This document shows, one piece after another, positions 51,291 to 62,155 of a DNA stretch of 64,000 nt. This DNA comes from Tanytarsus gracilentus. Lineage: Eukaryota > Arthropoda > Insecta > Diptera > Chironomidae. The stretch is taken from the NCBI GenBank assembly GCA_038502055.1, contig JAXRKN010000029.1:82001-146000 (forward strand). Direction: 5' to 3'. The position numbers were made by a program, and so were the translations under genes. Positions within the stretch are counted from its first letter, which is position 1; each line of letters opens with the position of its first letter. Below the pieces are notes generated by a model, which was given only the letters and a program-made list of their open reading frames with translations, searched no databases and had not been told where the DNA came from.

Positions 51291-53474
51291 CTACTGAATT
51301 GGTTGAATGCTCCATGGTGCAACGTTTCCTCTACAAATTAAATTAATTTTATTATAAATATTATTTAAAGTTATTTTTTTGTTACTCACGGAGTTCTGAT
51401 TCCATAAAAATTTATCGGATAAAATTCATCCATGTTGAAGACCAAAAAAGGAAACGTTTCTCCCTCTCTGAATATTAAAACCATGAAATTGGCAAAGACA
51501 ATTCTAAACCCGGTCCAGGAATTTCGTTCTAAAATATTCGGCGTTGGTACGTCCACTACATTTTCACTTCCATTTCTACGAATAATCGATCTTGTATTAT
51601 TTGCAGTTCCGATGTGAATTTCAATTCGTGGAACTGCGGGAAAGTTGACTGGATTGAACGAAATGTGAGCGTCTTGTGGTGCATTAACTCGAAGTTGAAT
51701 TCCAGGAGTTGGGAAGGCGAAGAAACGAAATGCATCTGATCCTTCAGTCGTTGTGTCTTTAAAAATTATGAAATTTTATCTTATCTTTGTTAAGTCAAGT
51801 GCTATCGGGTCAAGTATTATGGAATCAAGTGCTCTCAAGATTACTTGACCGATTAGAATTTGTGTCGATTTGCTAAGACACAAAGGTGGGAAGCTAGCAG
51901 GTACTCAAATATCTGCAGGTATTGCAGGTACTCAAATATCTGCAGGTATTGCAGGTATTAAAATCTCTGCAGGTACTGAGTATTCAGTACCTTCAAGCTT
52001 TGCATCCTCTGTGTAAACAAATAAAACTAAATTAACCATATCAACACTCACCAATAATAAATCGATGGTTATTAAAACATCTCTCAAGCATAATCATAAA
52101 ATTGACTCGATTCAATTGAAAGTTTGACATTAATCCAGAAAAACAGATGTTATCCCAAAACCAAAAAGTTTGTAGATTTGTCGCCTCCTCAATGATCGAT
52201 CTCTCAATGCCATTGACAACGTTATTATCCAAGTCAAGAAAAGTAAGAGTCGTTAAGTTGCCAAAATAGTGGCGATGCATAACTTTAATTTGGTTGTCCC
52301 ACAATCCTAGATTTGTTAAGCTCTCAAAGTGTGTAAAGACACCTAAATTATGAGTTTTAAATTATTGTTTTAATTTTTTATGTATGTAAATACCTTCAGG
52401 TAAATCTTCGATCTGATTAAAATTCAAATACATGTTTCGAACACTTCTCAGTCCCTCAAAAGATCTCGATGATAAATTTTTGATGTTATTGTAATCAATG
52501 TAAAGTGTGGATAGACTATTTAATGACCGGAATGCACCATCATGAATGTTATCGATTCTATTTCGGTCTAGATCGAGATAAAAAAGATTGGAAATTCCTT
52601 CAAATACGTCTTCAACTAATTCAGTTATCCGGTTATTGTAGAGATAAAGAACATTGAGATTTTCTCGCGAGTGAAAAGCGCCTTGTTCAATTGTTTCAAT
52701 CATATTTGAGTCTAAGTCAATGTAAACTATGTTTGGCAGACCAACGAATTGATCCTTGTTAACTCTCGTGATGTTGTTGTTGTAGAGCCAAAGTTGCTGG
52801 AGATTTGTGAGAGTTTCAAACCATTGACGATTAATTGTTGGAATTTGACAATGATTTAGGTATAAAACCCGGAGAGCAGTGAGAGGACGGAAAATTGCAC
52901 CTATTTTATTTTAAAAAAATTTAATTTTTATCTTTTATATTTAATTAAATCAATTACCTTGAAGTCGATTCTCGAATGGGTTGTTTCTTAATTCTAAAGT
53001 CGTCAAATTATTCAATCCTTGAAAGACGTTTAAAGGAAGAGCTGTGAGGAGATTTCTGTCGAAATCCAAATAATTGAGACCTCCGTTATTGGCAAACGTG
53101 TTAGCAGGAAGTTCAGCTATTAAATTATTCCATACTCTTAGCCAAATTAAGTTGGGACAAGCGGAAAATGGATTGTTTGTGAGATTTTGAATTCTCATCG
53201 ATGCAAAGTTCAAAGTTTGTAGATTTGGAAATTGAGTGCAAAATATAGTTGGGATAATTGATGAGTTTCCAACACTACGAACAACTGACGTGACATTAAA
53301 GTCACTCATGCCTTCCATGTGGGTTCCTCCAACACTTTCAAACTCCAAACCATCGGGATTGTTTATGGTTAGTAAGCAAGTGTATTCACCAGATGCCATT
53401 GCGAAATCACATGATAGATCTTGAGCTGAAGATGAAGCGAAAATCGCAAAAATTAAAAGAGTTTTGAAAATCAT
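51291..53474 (-). CDS. Secreted LRR protein with C-terminal FAMeT-type domain, copy 1
   Basis: Five exons: 53474-52958, 52900-52394, 52342-52052, 51756-51390, 51330-51291 (573 residues), all GT-AG and in frame. A signal peptide (residues 1-17, ending SSSAQ) is followed by a two-Cys N-terminal cap, YTCLLTINN, then about 12 leucine-rich repeats of the LxxLxLxxNxI type (residues about 75-400), a Cys-containing LRR cap, and a final domain (about 440-560) with the pattern RVNAPQDAHISF, PRIEIHIGTANNTRS, WTGFRIVFANFMVLIF, FYGIRT. That pattern fits the Methyltransf_FA (FAMeT) domain, which despite its name is mostly a ligand-like module without proven enzyme activity. There is no transmembrane segment, so the protein is probably extracellular. 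The role is unknown; recognition of microbes or lipids is speculation. A paralogue lies next door. Confidence 0.86.
51881..52011. mobile_element. Degenerate relative of the 15212 hAT-like element
   Basis: Lies in intron 3 of LRR copy 1. The left end CAAAGGTGGGAAGCTAGCAG with GGTACTCA following, and the inverted right end CAGAGGATGCAAAGCTTGAA with GGTACTGA following, resemble the termini of the element at 15212. Between them is a 27-bp repeat (ACTCAAATATCTGCAGGTAT) in about 2.5 copies. The flanks CTAAGACA and TGTAAACA match at only 4 of 8 positions. Confidence 0.55.
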
Positions 53475-53847
53475 CTCAGTTCGATGAAATTAGACGACCG
53501 AATGAAAAGTAAATTGAGAAAAAAATTGCACACCCAAAATTGATTAGATTAATGACTTAAATTAGCAGTTACGTTCGCGATAAGTTCAATGACGATTTTG
53601 TTGAGTTTGGTCGTTAATCTTGATGATATACTTATCAGCCACTTAGGAATTAAAATTTTGCTATAAAAGAAACCCTTTTGAATTGCTCAATGTACAATCT
53701 AATATTGTGTAATTGAAAGCTTGACAGATTTCCTTTTATTGGAGGAATTTCATTCAATGAGCTTTTATGGAAGAAGATAAAAAATAAAATTTCAATTTAA
53801 TAACTGTATTATATAATTTATTCATTTGAAGCTGAATAAATAAATTT
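53475..53847. other. Intergenic spacer between LRR paralogues
   Basis: The 373-bp spacer should contain the promoter and 5' UTR of LRR copy 1 and the 3' UTR of LRR copy 2, both on the minus strand. No TATA box or Inr was confidently located. Nothing else was recognised. Confidence 0.6.
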
Positions 53848-55870
53848 TTATAATCCTATCGGTTGGATGCTCCACACAGCACGACTGCCACTACAAAAAA
53901 ATAATATTTTAAAAATAATTTCTATATTGTACGAAAAACTTACACAGCTTTGATTCCGTAATGTGCGACAGGCCAAAATGATTTCAGATTGTAAACCATG
54001 AAAGGGAAGTTTTCATTTTCCCTAAACACAACCACCATAAAATTAGCCCAAACGATTCTAAAGTCAGTCCATCGACCAACAAGAAGGATGTTTGGTGTGC
54101 TCACGTTGACCACCTCATTTTGACCATTTATCCAGATAGATGATCTTGTATTGTTGGCGGTTCCAATTAAAACTTCCACTCGTGGTTGTGAAACATTATG
54201 AGGAATTGGAAGAAGGGCAATTTGAATGTCTTGTGCTGAATCAGAGTTCACTCGAATTGCTAAACCTGGATCTAGTCCTTCAAATATTTGAAATTCACCG
54301 TCTGCTTCAGTTACGGTGTCTTCAAATTTCAATGAATATTTTAGATTAGATTTTGCCACAATAAAAGTTTACTTACCGATCATGTATCTGTAGTTTGTAA
54401 AGCAACGATTCATGTACTCGAGTATTCGATCTCGCTGCTGCATAAAAAATGGAAAAGTTCCACTCGCACAAATGTTTTGATAAAAGTAGAATCTACTAAG
54501 CATCAATGCGTCATCAAAAAATTGCATATCAAGTCCATTCATAGAGTTATATTCCAAGTTGAGCCAAAAAAGTTTTTCCAACGATCCAAAAGAACTCTTG
54601 CGTAAAACTTTCAGCTGATTTCCGAGCAATCCTAACGCTGACAAATTATTGTTCTGACTAAAAACTCCAACAGGAAGCTCCTGAATTTCATTATAGCTCA
54701 AATAAATCTCGGATAAATTTGGAGAGTTTGAAAACCAATTTAAGTTTAGGCATTTAATTCCAACATTATCTAAATAAAGTGCTTCTAAGTTCTGAAGAGA
54801 TCTAAAAATTCCCGCTGGTAAATCACCGACTGGATTGTTATCAAGATGCAAAAATCTCAAATTAACTAAATTCTTAAAAGCATTTTCGGGAAGACTTTTG
54901 AAATTATTATTATAAAGAATGAGAACCTCCAAGCTAACGAGTTGATCAAACCATTCTGGATGAAATTCTTCCATCCAGCAATTATCCATGTAGAGACTTC
55001 GTAGGTTTATAAATGCGTGAAAAGTATCGTAAGATAAATACTCAAAGGGGTTCATTGCAATATCAAGAGTTCTAACGTTTCCAAGGCGACTGAATATTCC
55101 ATGAGGAATGACTGAAAAAATAGAAAAGAGAATTTAAAAAAATTATTAATATTAAATACTTTGTAACCTCTAATCTCATTGTAAAACAGCTCTAAATATG
55201 TCAATTCAACTAAATCTTCAAACCATTCAGGCTTCAGCTCGCTTATTCTGCAATTGTCCAAGTACAAATTGGTTAAGTTTCTCAAGTTCCTAAAAGTTCT
55301 CGGCGGAATATCCTGAAAGGGATTGTTTCTCAATACCAAGTACTTGAGGTCAGTCAAATGTGCAAAAGTATTCTCGCCAATTGATGTCAGTCGATTCATA
55401 TCGAAGTCTACGTAGGTTAGCCTTAAAAAGTGATTTGTAAATTTTAATATTAAAGAATTTCGTAAAATTTACCTCAAATTATTGCGAAAAATATTTTCTG
55501 GAATTTCTGTAATATAATTTTGCCACAAATTTAAATAAACTAAATTAGGACACATAACGAATGTATCCTCATTCAATGTGTTGATGAAAGAAATTGCGAG
55601 CTCAAAATGTTGAAGGTTTGGAAACTGACTGCAAAATATGCTGGGAATGTTTGCAGTTTCACCGTCGTAGATGATAACCGAAATCACATCAGAGTCACTT
55701 CTGCCTTCAATATGACTCCCGTTAATCACGGAAAAGTTGTTGGATCCGACAGAGTTAAAAATTGTGAGGTCGCAAGCATATCCAAACTCAGGATCTTGAA
55801 AATAGCGACAAGAAATCAATTGAGCGGACGAGTAAGCTAAAGAACTCATTAATAAAGTTAAAAGTTTCAT
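53848..55870 (-). CDS. Secreted LRR protein with C-terminal FAMeT-type domain, copy 2
   Basis: Five exons: 55870-55473, 55421-55168, 55111-54377, 54319-53944, 53890-53848 (601 residues). The start at 55870 was preferred over an in-frame ATG 13 codons upstream because it gives a clean signal peptide (MKLLTLLMSSLAYSSAQ) aligning with copy 1. The layout repeats copy 1: a Cys-rich cap with YACDLTI, about 14 leucine-rich repeats, a short Cys-containing cap, and a FAMeT-type domain (about residues 463-590) with RVNSDSAQDIQIAL, PRVEVLIGTANNTRS, WTDFRIVWANFMVVVF, HYGIKAV. Both proteins end in a WSIQPI tail and place the FAMeT domain in its own exon with the same phase. Exon 2 uses a weaker donor (GTTACA). 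No membrane segment. Function unknown; presumed extracellular binding protein. Confidence 0.85.
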
Positions 55871-57411
55871 TGTAGAGCTTTGAAATATGAAGTTTGACTG
55901 AACAATCATTCATGAATTAAGAAATGAAAACGTTTGCAGATTAGATTAATAAACTTTTTTGTTTAATCAATTTGGAATTTCCAATTTTTCACTAACATCA
56001 TTCAGATTAGATTGTAAAAATTAAGTTTTACAACAGATAAATTTTATTTTTAGAATCAATTGAAAAATATGTGAAAAAATGTTAAAAATAATTAGAAAAT
56101 ATGTTCTTTAATTTTTTGCTTGCATGAAAAATATTTAAAATGATTTTAAAATTTAAATCAAGGTAAAATTATTTTTTTCGTGAATTTTTAAAATTAATTA
56201 TTTTTAAATATTTCTTAAGTCGTGGTAAAATATAAAATTTAAAATCTCTCATGAAAATTTCTTGTCTTTCAGAGCTATGCAAAGAAATTAATGATGTTAC
56301 CAAATAACAAACAAAACTAACTCCTTAAGGACTCTAAAGAGCAGTCAACATATAAATATTTAAAAATTTTCCAACAACAACATGAAAGATAAAAGTTTAA
56401 AATTTATTTTCCTATGATTATCAATGCGGAAAAGGATGATAAAGAAAACACGAGAGGGGAGTGCTTTAATATGCGAGAAATGTTTTCACAATTATTAAAA
56501 TAATCTCTTGAACAATGTTAAAATTAAAATGGATCAGGATTTTAATTTTTAAAAGTGGCGAATTTTGATTTTTTTGTTTAGGTAAAATAAAGAAAGATAA
56601 AAAATTCCGCTTTTATAAATTTATGCTGCAAAGGGGGGAGATGAGTGCTCTTTTATGTCGTTTGAAATTTTCACAAAAAAAAACTTTTATAAAATAAAAG
56701 AGCAATTTTTCATTGAAAAATGTCAACTTTTTTTTGCTGACTTTCAAGTGAATTAAGAAGAGGAAGCAATTATATAATTGGCGAAAATTAAATTGAAAAA
56801 TATTAAAGATTTTTTTCTCATTCGTAATGTTTTTATGCAAATGACATTTCCTCGATAAATTTTCTTCCTCAAAGGTTTTTTTTTCACGCTGTGATTCGGA
56901 AATTAAAAAAAAAAGTAAAATCAACCTGTACTTTTCCAATTGTTAAATCTAAAAAGTATTTATTTATTCAGGTAAAGCAAAATTCTAATTTTTCATCACT
57001 CAATTTTAAATTTCATCTTTTCTCCCCTTTTTCATTCATAAAATAAACAAAATGTTTTATAATAAAATTTCTTTTCATCCATTTGTATCTTCATTTTGCA
57101 TTTTGCAGACAAACAAAAATTAATAAATTGAAAATGCAAAATTTCTTTACGATGAAATGAAGAAGGTCCATTCAGATAATTATCCTTATTCTGTTATGTA
57201 TTCTTAACTAGGGCTTTCGAGAATCCCGGGATTTCAAATTTCGGGATTCTGGGACTGAAAAGCTGTAAACCCGGGATCTCGGGATTCATAAAGAAACTTA
57301 AGAAAATTTTTATGGGGCTGAATTTGTTAGATAAAATTAATTTTGTCAAAATTTTGAATCCTTTTGTCCATACCTAAATTTGTAGCTTAGAATTATTTTC
57401 ACGCTCACACA
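55871..57411. other. Intergenic region
   Basis: No gene could be supported. It contains the presumed promoter of LRR copy 2 on its left, the CCCGGG repeat at 57209, and the 3' UTR of NELF-E on its right. The minus-strand frame at 56613-56939 is A/T-biased and has no recognisable domain. Confidence 0.55.
57209..57290. repeat. CCCGGG-containing fragment, possible hAT-type end
   Basis: The fragment begins TAGGGCTTTCGAGAATCCCG and carries repeated ATCCCGGGATT, TTCGGGATTCTGGG and ACCCGGGATCTCGGGATT words in both orientations. A 29-bp part matches 37085-37113 almost exactly. Only one end is seen, so it is either a solo end or a truncated element. Confidence 0.55.
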
Positions 57412-58339
57412 TTAAGCAAACACATCATCATATACGACAAGTTCTCTTTTATCTTTATGATTTCCTTTTTGCGATTGACTGACAGCAAGAGCTGACCACG
57501 TTGCTGATGAACTCGCATCATTTATTGGCTCAATTTGAGGTTGCTTTCTGGCGAGAGAAACTGTCAGCTGAATTCCGCTCAAAATTTTCCCGTGCATCTA
57601 AAATTTAAAAATGAAATTTTTATAAAATAAATTTAACAAAAAAAATTACCTCAACAATGGCTCGATCAGTGGCTTCGGTCTTCGAGAATGTCACAAAACC
57701 TCTTCCCTTCTCAATCTCCATCGAAACATTCACAATTGAACCGAAATCACTGAAGTGCTTCTTCAAAAAGTCTTCGGTAATCGATTTACCGCTCACATAA
57801 ATTGTGTAACCAGTTTTGGGTGGTTTCTCTTTCGGCAGCGATCCAGTTGGACTTTTCTTCTCTTCCTTCTCCTTATCAAACTGTTGCTGATACAAAAACG
57901 AAATCGACCGATCACTTTTTTCGGGTGTTCCCGGTGATTTAATTGTCGTTTCTGGAGTCTCTTCGGATGTCGATGAGAATGGATGATAGTGAGTGGCCGC
58001 CTCGAGTGTTTGAGCCTTCTTTCGTTCTTGTCCTTTTGGTCGTTTAAAAAGTTGCTGTTGAGCTTCGGCTTTAACGATGTTTATGTTACCGGATTTTATG
58101 AGTTTACGTGCGACTTCACGGGCATCGCGTGCATCATTCGGGCGCTTTGGTATGAGAGGCTTTTCCGACTCGGGTTTGGTTTTGAGAGCTTGAACCTGTT
58201 TCTTCTAAAATTTATTTTTGCTAAATCAGTAAATTTATTTTAGAAATTATTTTCTCACCTTTTTCTTTAATTTCGCGTACTTTGCCATCAGCATTTGCTC
58301 TTCCTCGGTGAGATTTTCGGGAATGTGAATGTAGACCAT
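57412..58339 (-). CDS. Nelf-E: Negative elongation factor E (NELF-E)
   Basis: Three exons: 58339-58259, 58204-57650, 57597-57412 (273 residues). NELF-E is the RNA-binding subunit of the NELF complex, which holds RNA polymerase II in promoter-proximal pausing in the nucleus. The N-terminus MVYIHIPENLTEEEQMLMAK, followed by a Lys-rich stretch, and the RPNDARDAREVARKLIKSG motif are typical of the family. An RRM occupies about residues 154-228, with RNP2 YTIYVSG and RNP1 GRGFVTF. The C-terminus is short. The middle is Ser/Thr-rich with PETTIKSPGTPEKSD. Human NELF-E has RD dipeptide repeats; these are absent here, as in fly. A GGGGGTGAGT donor at about 58427 suggests a 5' UTR exon. Length and exon order look complete. 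Confidence 0.93.
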
Positions 58340-58520
58340 GTTTATGAGTTGAATGAGAGTCGATGAATATTAAAAAGTTTAATAAAAAACACAGAAAAAA
58401 AAGTAAACAAAAATTTTCTGAACTCACCCCCGAGTGAATTTAGCCGAGACACAAATTTTTGAACACATCCAGAAAAAATCAAAACATTGAAATTAAAATT
58501 CTTTAAAACTTAATATCAAC
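58340..58520. promoter_or_regulatory. Divergent promoter interval, NELF-E and ZAD gene
   Basis: Only 181 bp separate the two start codons. A likely splice donor of a NELF-E 5' UTR exon falls inside, so the two transcription start zones must lie very close or overlap. This arrangement is common for housekeeping genes in compact insect genomes. No TATA box was seen. Confidence 0.6.
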
Positions 58521-60189
58521 ATGGATTTCGACAATGTTAATGAAATTAAGTTCGACAATCATAAGAAAAGCTGCCGGATGTGCATGAAGCCGTTGGGAGC
58601 GACGAGAAAATGCGTCGGAATATCGAAAACCATCCAAAATAGATTTAAGGCGGTAACATCTGAAATGGAGGTAAATAAATAAAGTTTAATTATGTTTTGT
58701 AATTAATAATTAGTTCCACAACATTTGTTTAATTAGTCGATAACACTTAAAATAAGATTTTGTAATAATTACCTGCATTTTTTCAGCTTCGCCTAACATC
58801 AGATTTTTCTCGTAAGATTTGCTTCAAATGTGATCAATGGCTCAAGCAAACTTTCTCGTCAATCTCCAAATTAAAAGCGATACAGGAAAAACTTTACAGT
58901 CATGTCGATAAAAATTCTTCATCGAGACGTGCCGAAAAAGTTTTAGTGAAATCTGAAGTCGACGATCAAAGCGAAAATGAGATCCAGTCGAATTCTTTCA
59001 ACAACTCATTTCAACCATCCATTGCACATCTCTTTGACTCTTTTGAATTCTTAAAGTTGAATCAGTTGAAGAATGAAACTTTAATGGGCGACTCACCTCA
59101 ACCTCACGTAGACAAGTCAACTGATGATTTTGATGTTGCTGATGATTTTGATGATTTCGAAGATTTTACCCAAAATCAAATGAAAAACTCAAAAACCACC
59201 CGAAAATCTAATGAAGCAAAACCTAAAAAATCCACGAACAAAAAAGATTTGAAAGAAATCTGCCAAGAGTGCGGAATCATGCTGTCGAGTAAAACCGCCC
59301 TAAAAAATCACTTCGCATGCAAACACGGCGACAAAGTGAAGCGATTTTTCTGTGATCTTTGTGACTATAGCGGAACGATCAAATATCATCTTCACTGTCA
59401 CATGAAATCGCACATAAGCGTGGACATTCGAAGGATCCATAAATGCACTCAATGTGACTTCGTAGGGATGACGAAACAGTCGTTGAGAATTCACGGTCAA
59501 GCCGAGCACAGTGGAGTTATTCACACGTGTCATTGTGGTCGGGAATTCAAACATAAGGTAAAAGGTAAATAAAAATTAATTTTTTAATTTATTTCGAGAT
59601 TTTTTAGAACGCAATGAAGCTTCACTCACAAAGAGTTCACGATGGACGAAAACCACATGTTTGTCACTGTGGCAAGGGTTACTTCACTAAAAAAGAACTA
59701 GAAGCTCATAGGTAAGTCTGTTGATGTAATTAAAAAGTTTTCTATATATTTTACACTTATTTTAGAAAATGCATTCACGAGCCATTCAAGAAAGATTACT
59801 CATGCGACTTCTGCGGCGCTCAATTTTGCACAACAAAACAACTCACCCGTCATCGAGCCTACTATCATCTCGCAAAATTAGCCTGCACATACAAAGACTG
59901 CGACAAGTCGTATGTCTCAAAAAGTTTACTTCAACGTCACCTCAACACGCACATCGGAAATCGAGATCAAATTTGTCATCTCTGTGAAAAATCATATTTC
60001 AGTCAACGAGATTTGCAAAGGCATCTGGATGTCACTCACAAGCAAACGACTTACTTTTGTGAATTATGCAGTTACACAAACAGCCGAAAGGACTATCTCG
60101 GAAATCATTTGAAATCGGCACACAATCTTAATGCGGAAGAGAGAAGTGAAATTTTGAAGACAGTTAAATTTATTAAAAATGCTGTGTAA
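58521..60189 (+). CDS. ZAD-type C2H2 zinc-finger protein
   Basis: Four exons: 58521-58670, 58787-59557, 59608-59711, 59766-60189 (482 residues). The N-terminal ZAD (zinc-finger-associated domain, about residues 17-72) shows CRMCM and, after the first intron, ICFKCDQWL, the two Cys pairs that bind zinc and mediate dimerisation. A linker rich in acidic and Asn/Ser residues follows, with a DDFDDFEDF stretch near 180-190. About nine C2H2 fingers fill residues about 220-465; one of them has a shortened CHC knuckle (HTCHCGREFKHK), as does the next (HVCHCGKGYFTK). The second intron cuts through a finger; the donor at 59557 was chosen because it leaves 12 residues between Cys and His. ZAD proteins are an insect-expanded family of DNA-binding regulators. 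Target unknown. AATAAA lies at 60213. Confidence 0.9.
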
Positions 60190-60828
60190 AGGATCGAATA
60201 AGAATTGGTAAAAATAAAATATAATTAACATAAATAATAAAAATAATGCAATAATTAATTAAAAGTTTCCACAGCTAAAAAAATCTGCATGTTAACGTTA
60301 TTTTCTCATCACTTCATTGTTATCTATCCAAATATTGATCGAAATCAATTCAATCGTTAATTTTTAATGTCTGCAACTCAAGCGTAAGAAAAACAATCAT
60401 CTTTAATTATTAGAATCAATAAATTTTTTATTCTATACTTTCAGTTTTATTCAAAGAGGATTTCACCACTTTCACTCTTTACTCATTTGCTTTCGGGTAA
60501 AGTCTTGCAACAACTTGAAATTGCTTAAGTTTTCTTTTTCTTCCTGTTTCAAATATTTTTTCTCATCACTTTTTTTTCTCAAATCAACTTTATGAATTTG
60601 CAAAAAAAATGCGCTCAAGTTTCCAAAATCTTCTGACGTGCTGCATTCTTAGAGTGGAATAATAATAACGATTTCTTCTTTTTTTGGGGCAATTGTTTTA
60701 TGTGAATGAGTGTATGTTTAAGTACTGAAACTTCCCAGAGATTATTAACATTTCGCTGTATTTTATGTAATTATGTTTAATATCATTTTGGATAGTTTGT
60801 CATTAATATAGTGTTATTAATATAGGGG

Positions 60829-60863
60829 AAAGAGAGAGAGAGAGAGATAGAGAGAAAGAGAGA
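60829..60863. repeat. (GA)n microsatellite
   Basis: GA dinucleotide tract with one ATAG and one AAAG interruption. Confidence 0.85.
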
Positions 60864-61633
60864 AAATATTAAATGAGAATGGAAAAATCAATAATCAGCA
60901 AGATTTATTTGAGGAAAACTTTCACAAATTTTTTCATCTTAAAAAGGTGGAGTTTATTTTCTTACACATTTTTGAACTGTTTCTTCTTTAATAAATTTTT
61001 TTCGTAAATAATAAAACTTTTTCTCGCAAATTTATCGTTCAACTTTGAATATTCTTTGGTCATTGTAGGTTTATTGCAATGTTCGTAAATTTATTTTTTT
61101 ACAACTGTTTTGAATGATTTTTTTTATCATAAGATGTTTCATATCATAGTAAGTTAAAGTGACGGACTATTTGACAACGGAATAACTAGAAAAAGTCCTC
61201 ATTTTGCCGATATAAAATATTTCAAATTTAAAGGGTCGAAACTGCGCAAAAATTATCGCCAATATTTAAATTTCTTATCATTAAGTTAAATGGTGAAAAA
61301 TAAGAAGAAATTTATTGTTTACAGTTAACATTAAATTTCCTCTTATTTCTCACCATTTTGCTTTAATTTTAAATTTATTTTTTTTTGTGCAAAAGAAAAT
61401 AAATTATCGATAAGAAATTTAAATATTGCTGCTTATTTTTTGCGTAGTTTTCGAACTTGTTAATTTAAAGAATTTTTATAGCGTTGAAATGAGGTCTGCT
61501 TTTGTTATTCCTTAGTCTTCTTCTTCCTTTTTTGTACAGTGGGCACAATAAGTTGGTTTTTAAGAGAAAGAGGGGTAGAGGGGGTAAAATTAAAATGACA
61601 TCAAAATTTTATGAAATCATTAGATATATGTAA

Positions 61634-61657
61634 GTGTGTGTGTGTGTGTGTGTGTGT
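61634..61657. repeat. (GT)n microsatellite
   Basis: A pure GT dinucleotide tract of about 24 bases in the probable 3' UTR or downstream flank of the activin gene. Confidence 0.9.
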
Positions 61658-62155
61658 TGTCACTAGCAATATGAGTTAATGCATTAACGGGATAAATTTT
61701 AAGGATTTTTTTTATAAATTTTCAAGTTTTTCTTAATAGGGCAAAAATTGGAAAAAAGTAACGTTTATGTTGAATTTTTTTTTATAAATATGTGTTAATA
61801 TTTTTTTACTACGTTTTATAGTTATAATGCACTTCTTAATGGACCTTGTTTAATTTATTTAATGAATTAAGTGGTGTTTTTACATAATTTTAAGCATTTT
61901 TTTTGTCTAGCAAATATTCACAAATTCATTTCGAACATTTCTTTAATTAATTGTTATTTAATTTGAATGATAGTGTGAAAATAAATTTACATGTGCGTTA
62001 ACTGATGATATTGAATTTCACTTTTTTTTTAATAACAATTGTTTTGGTTACTTTGAGAGTTTCAGATACACTGTTACCGTCAAGGCATATCTTAAACTTT
62101 TAAGGGCTAAAAGAATACAGTGAGTTAAGCGCATAGAGAAGATAGCGGTGATGAA

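Larger units (their letters stand above)
60190..62155. other. Convergent intergenic region with 3' UTRs
   Basis: Lies between the plus-strand ZAD gene and the minus-strand activin gene, so both 3' UTRs fall here. A GA microsatellite and a GT microsatellite are listed separately. No gene was seen. Confidence 0.65.
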
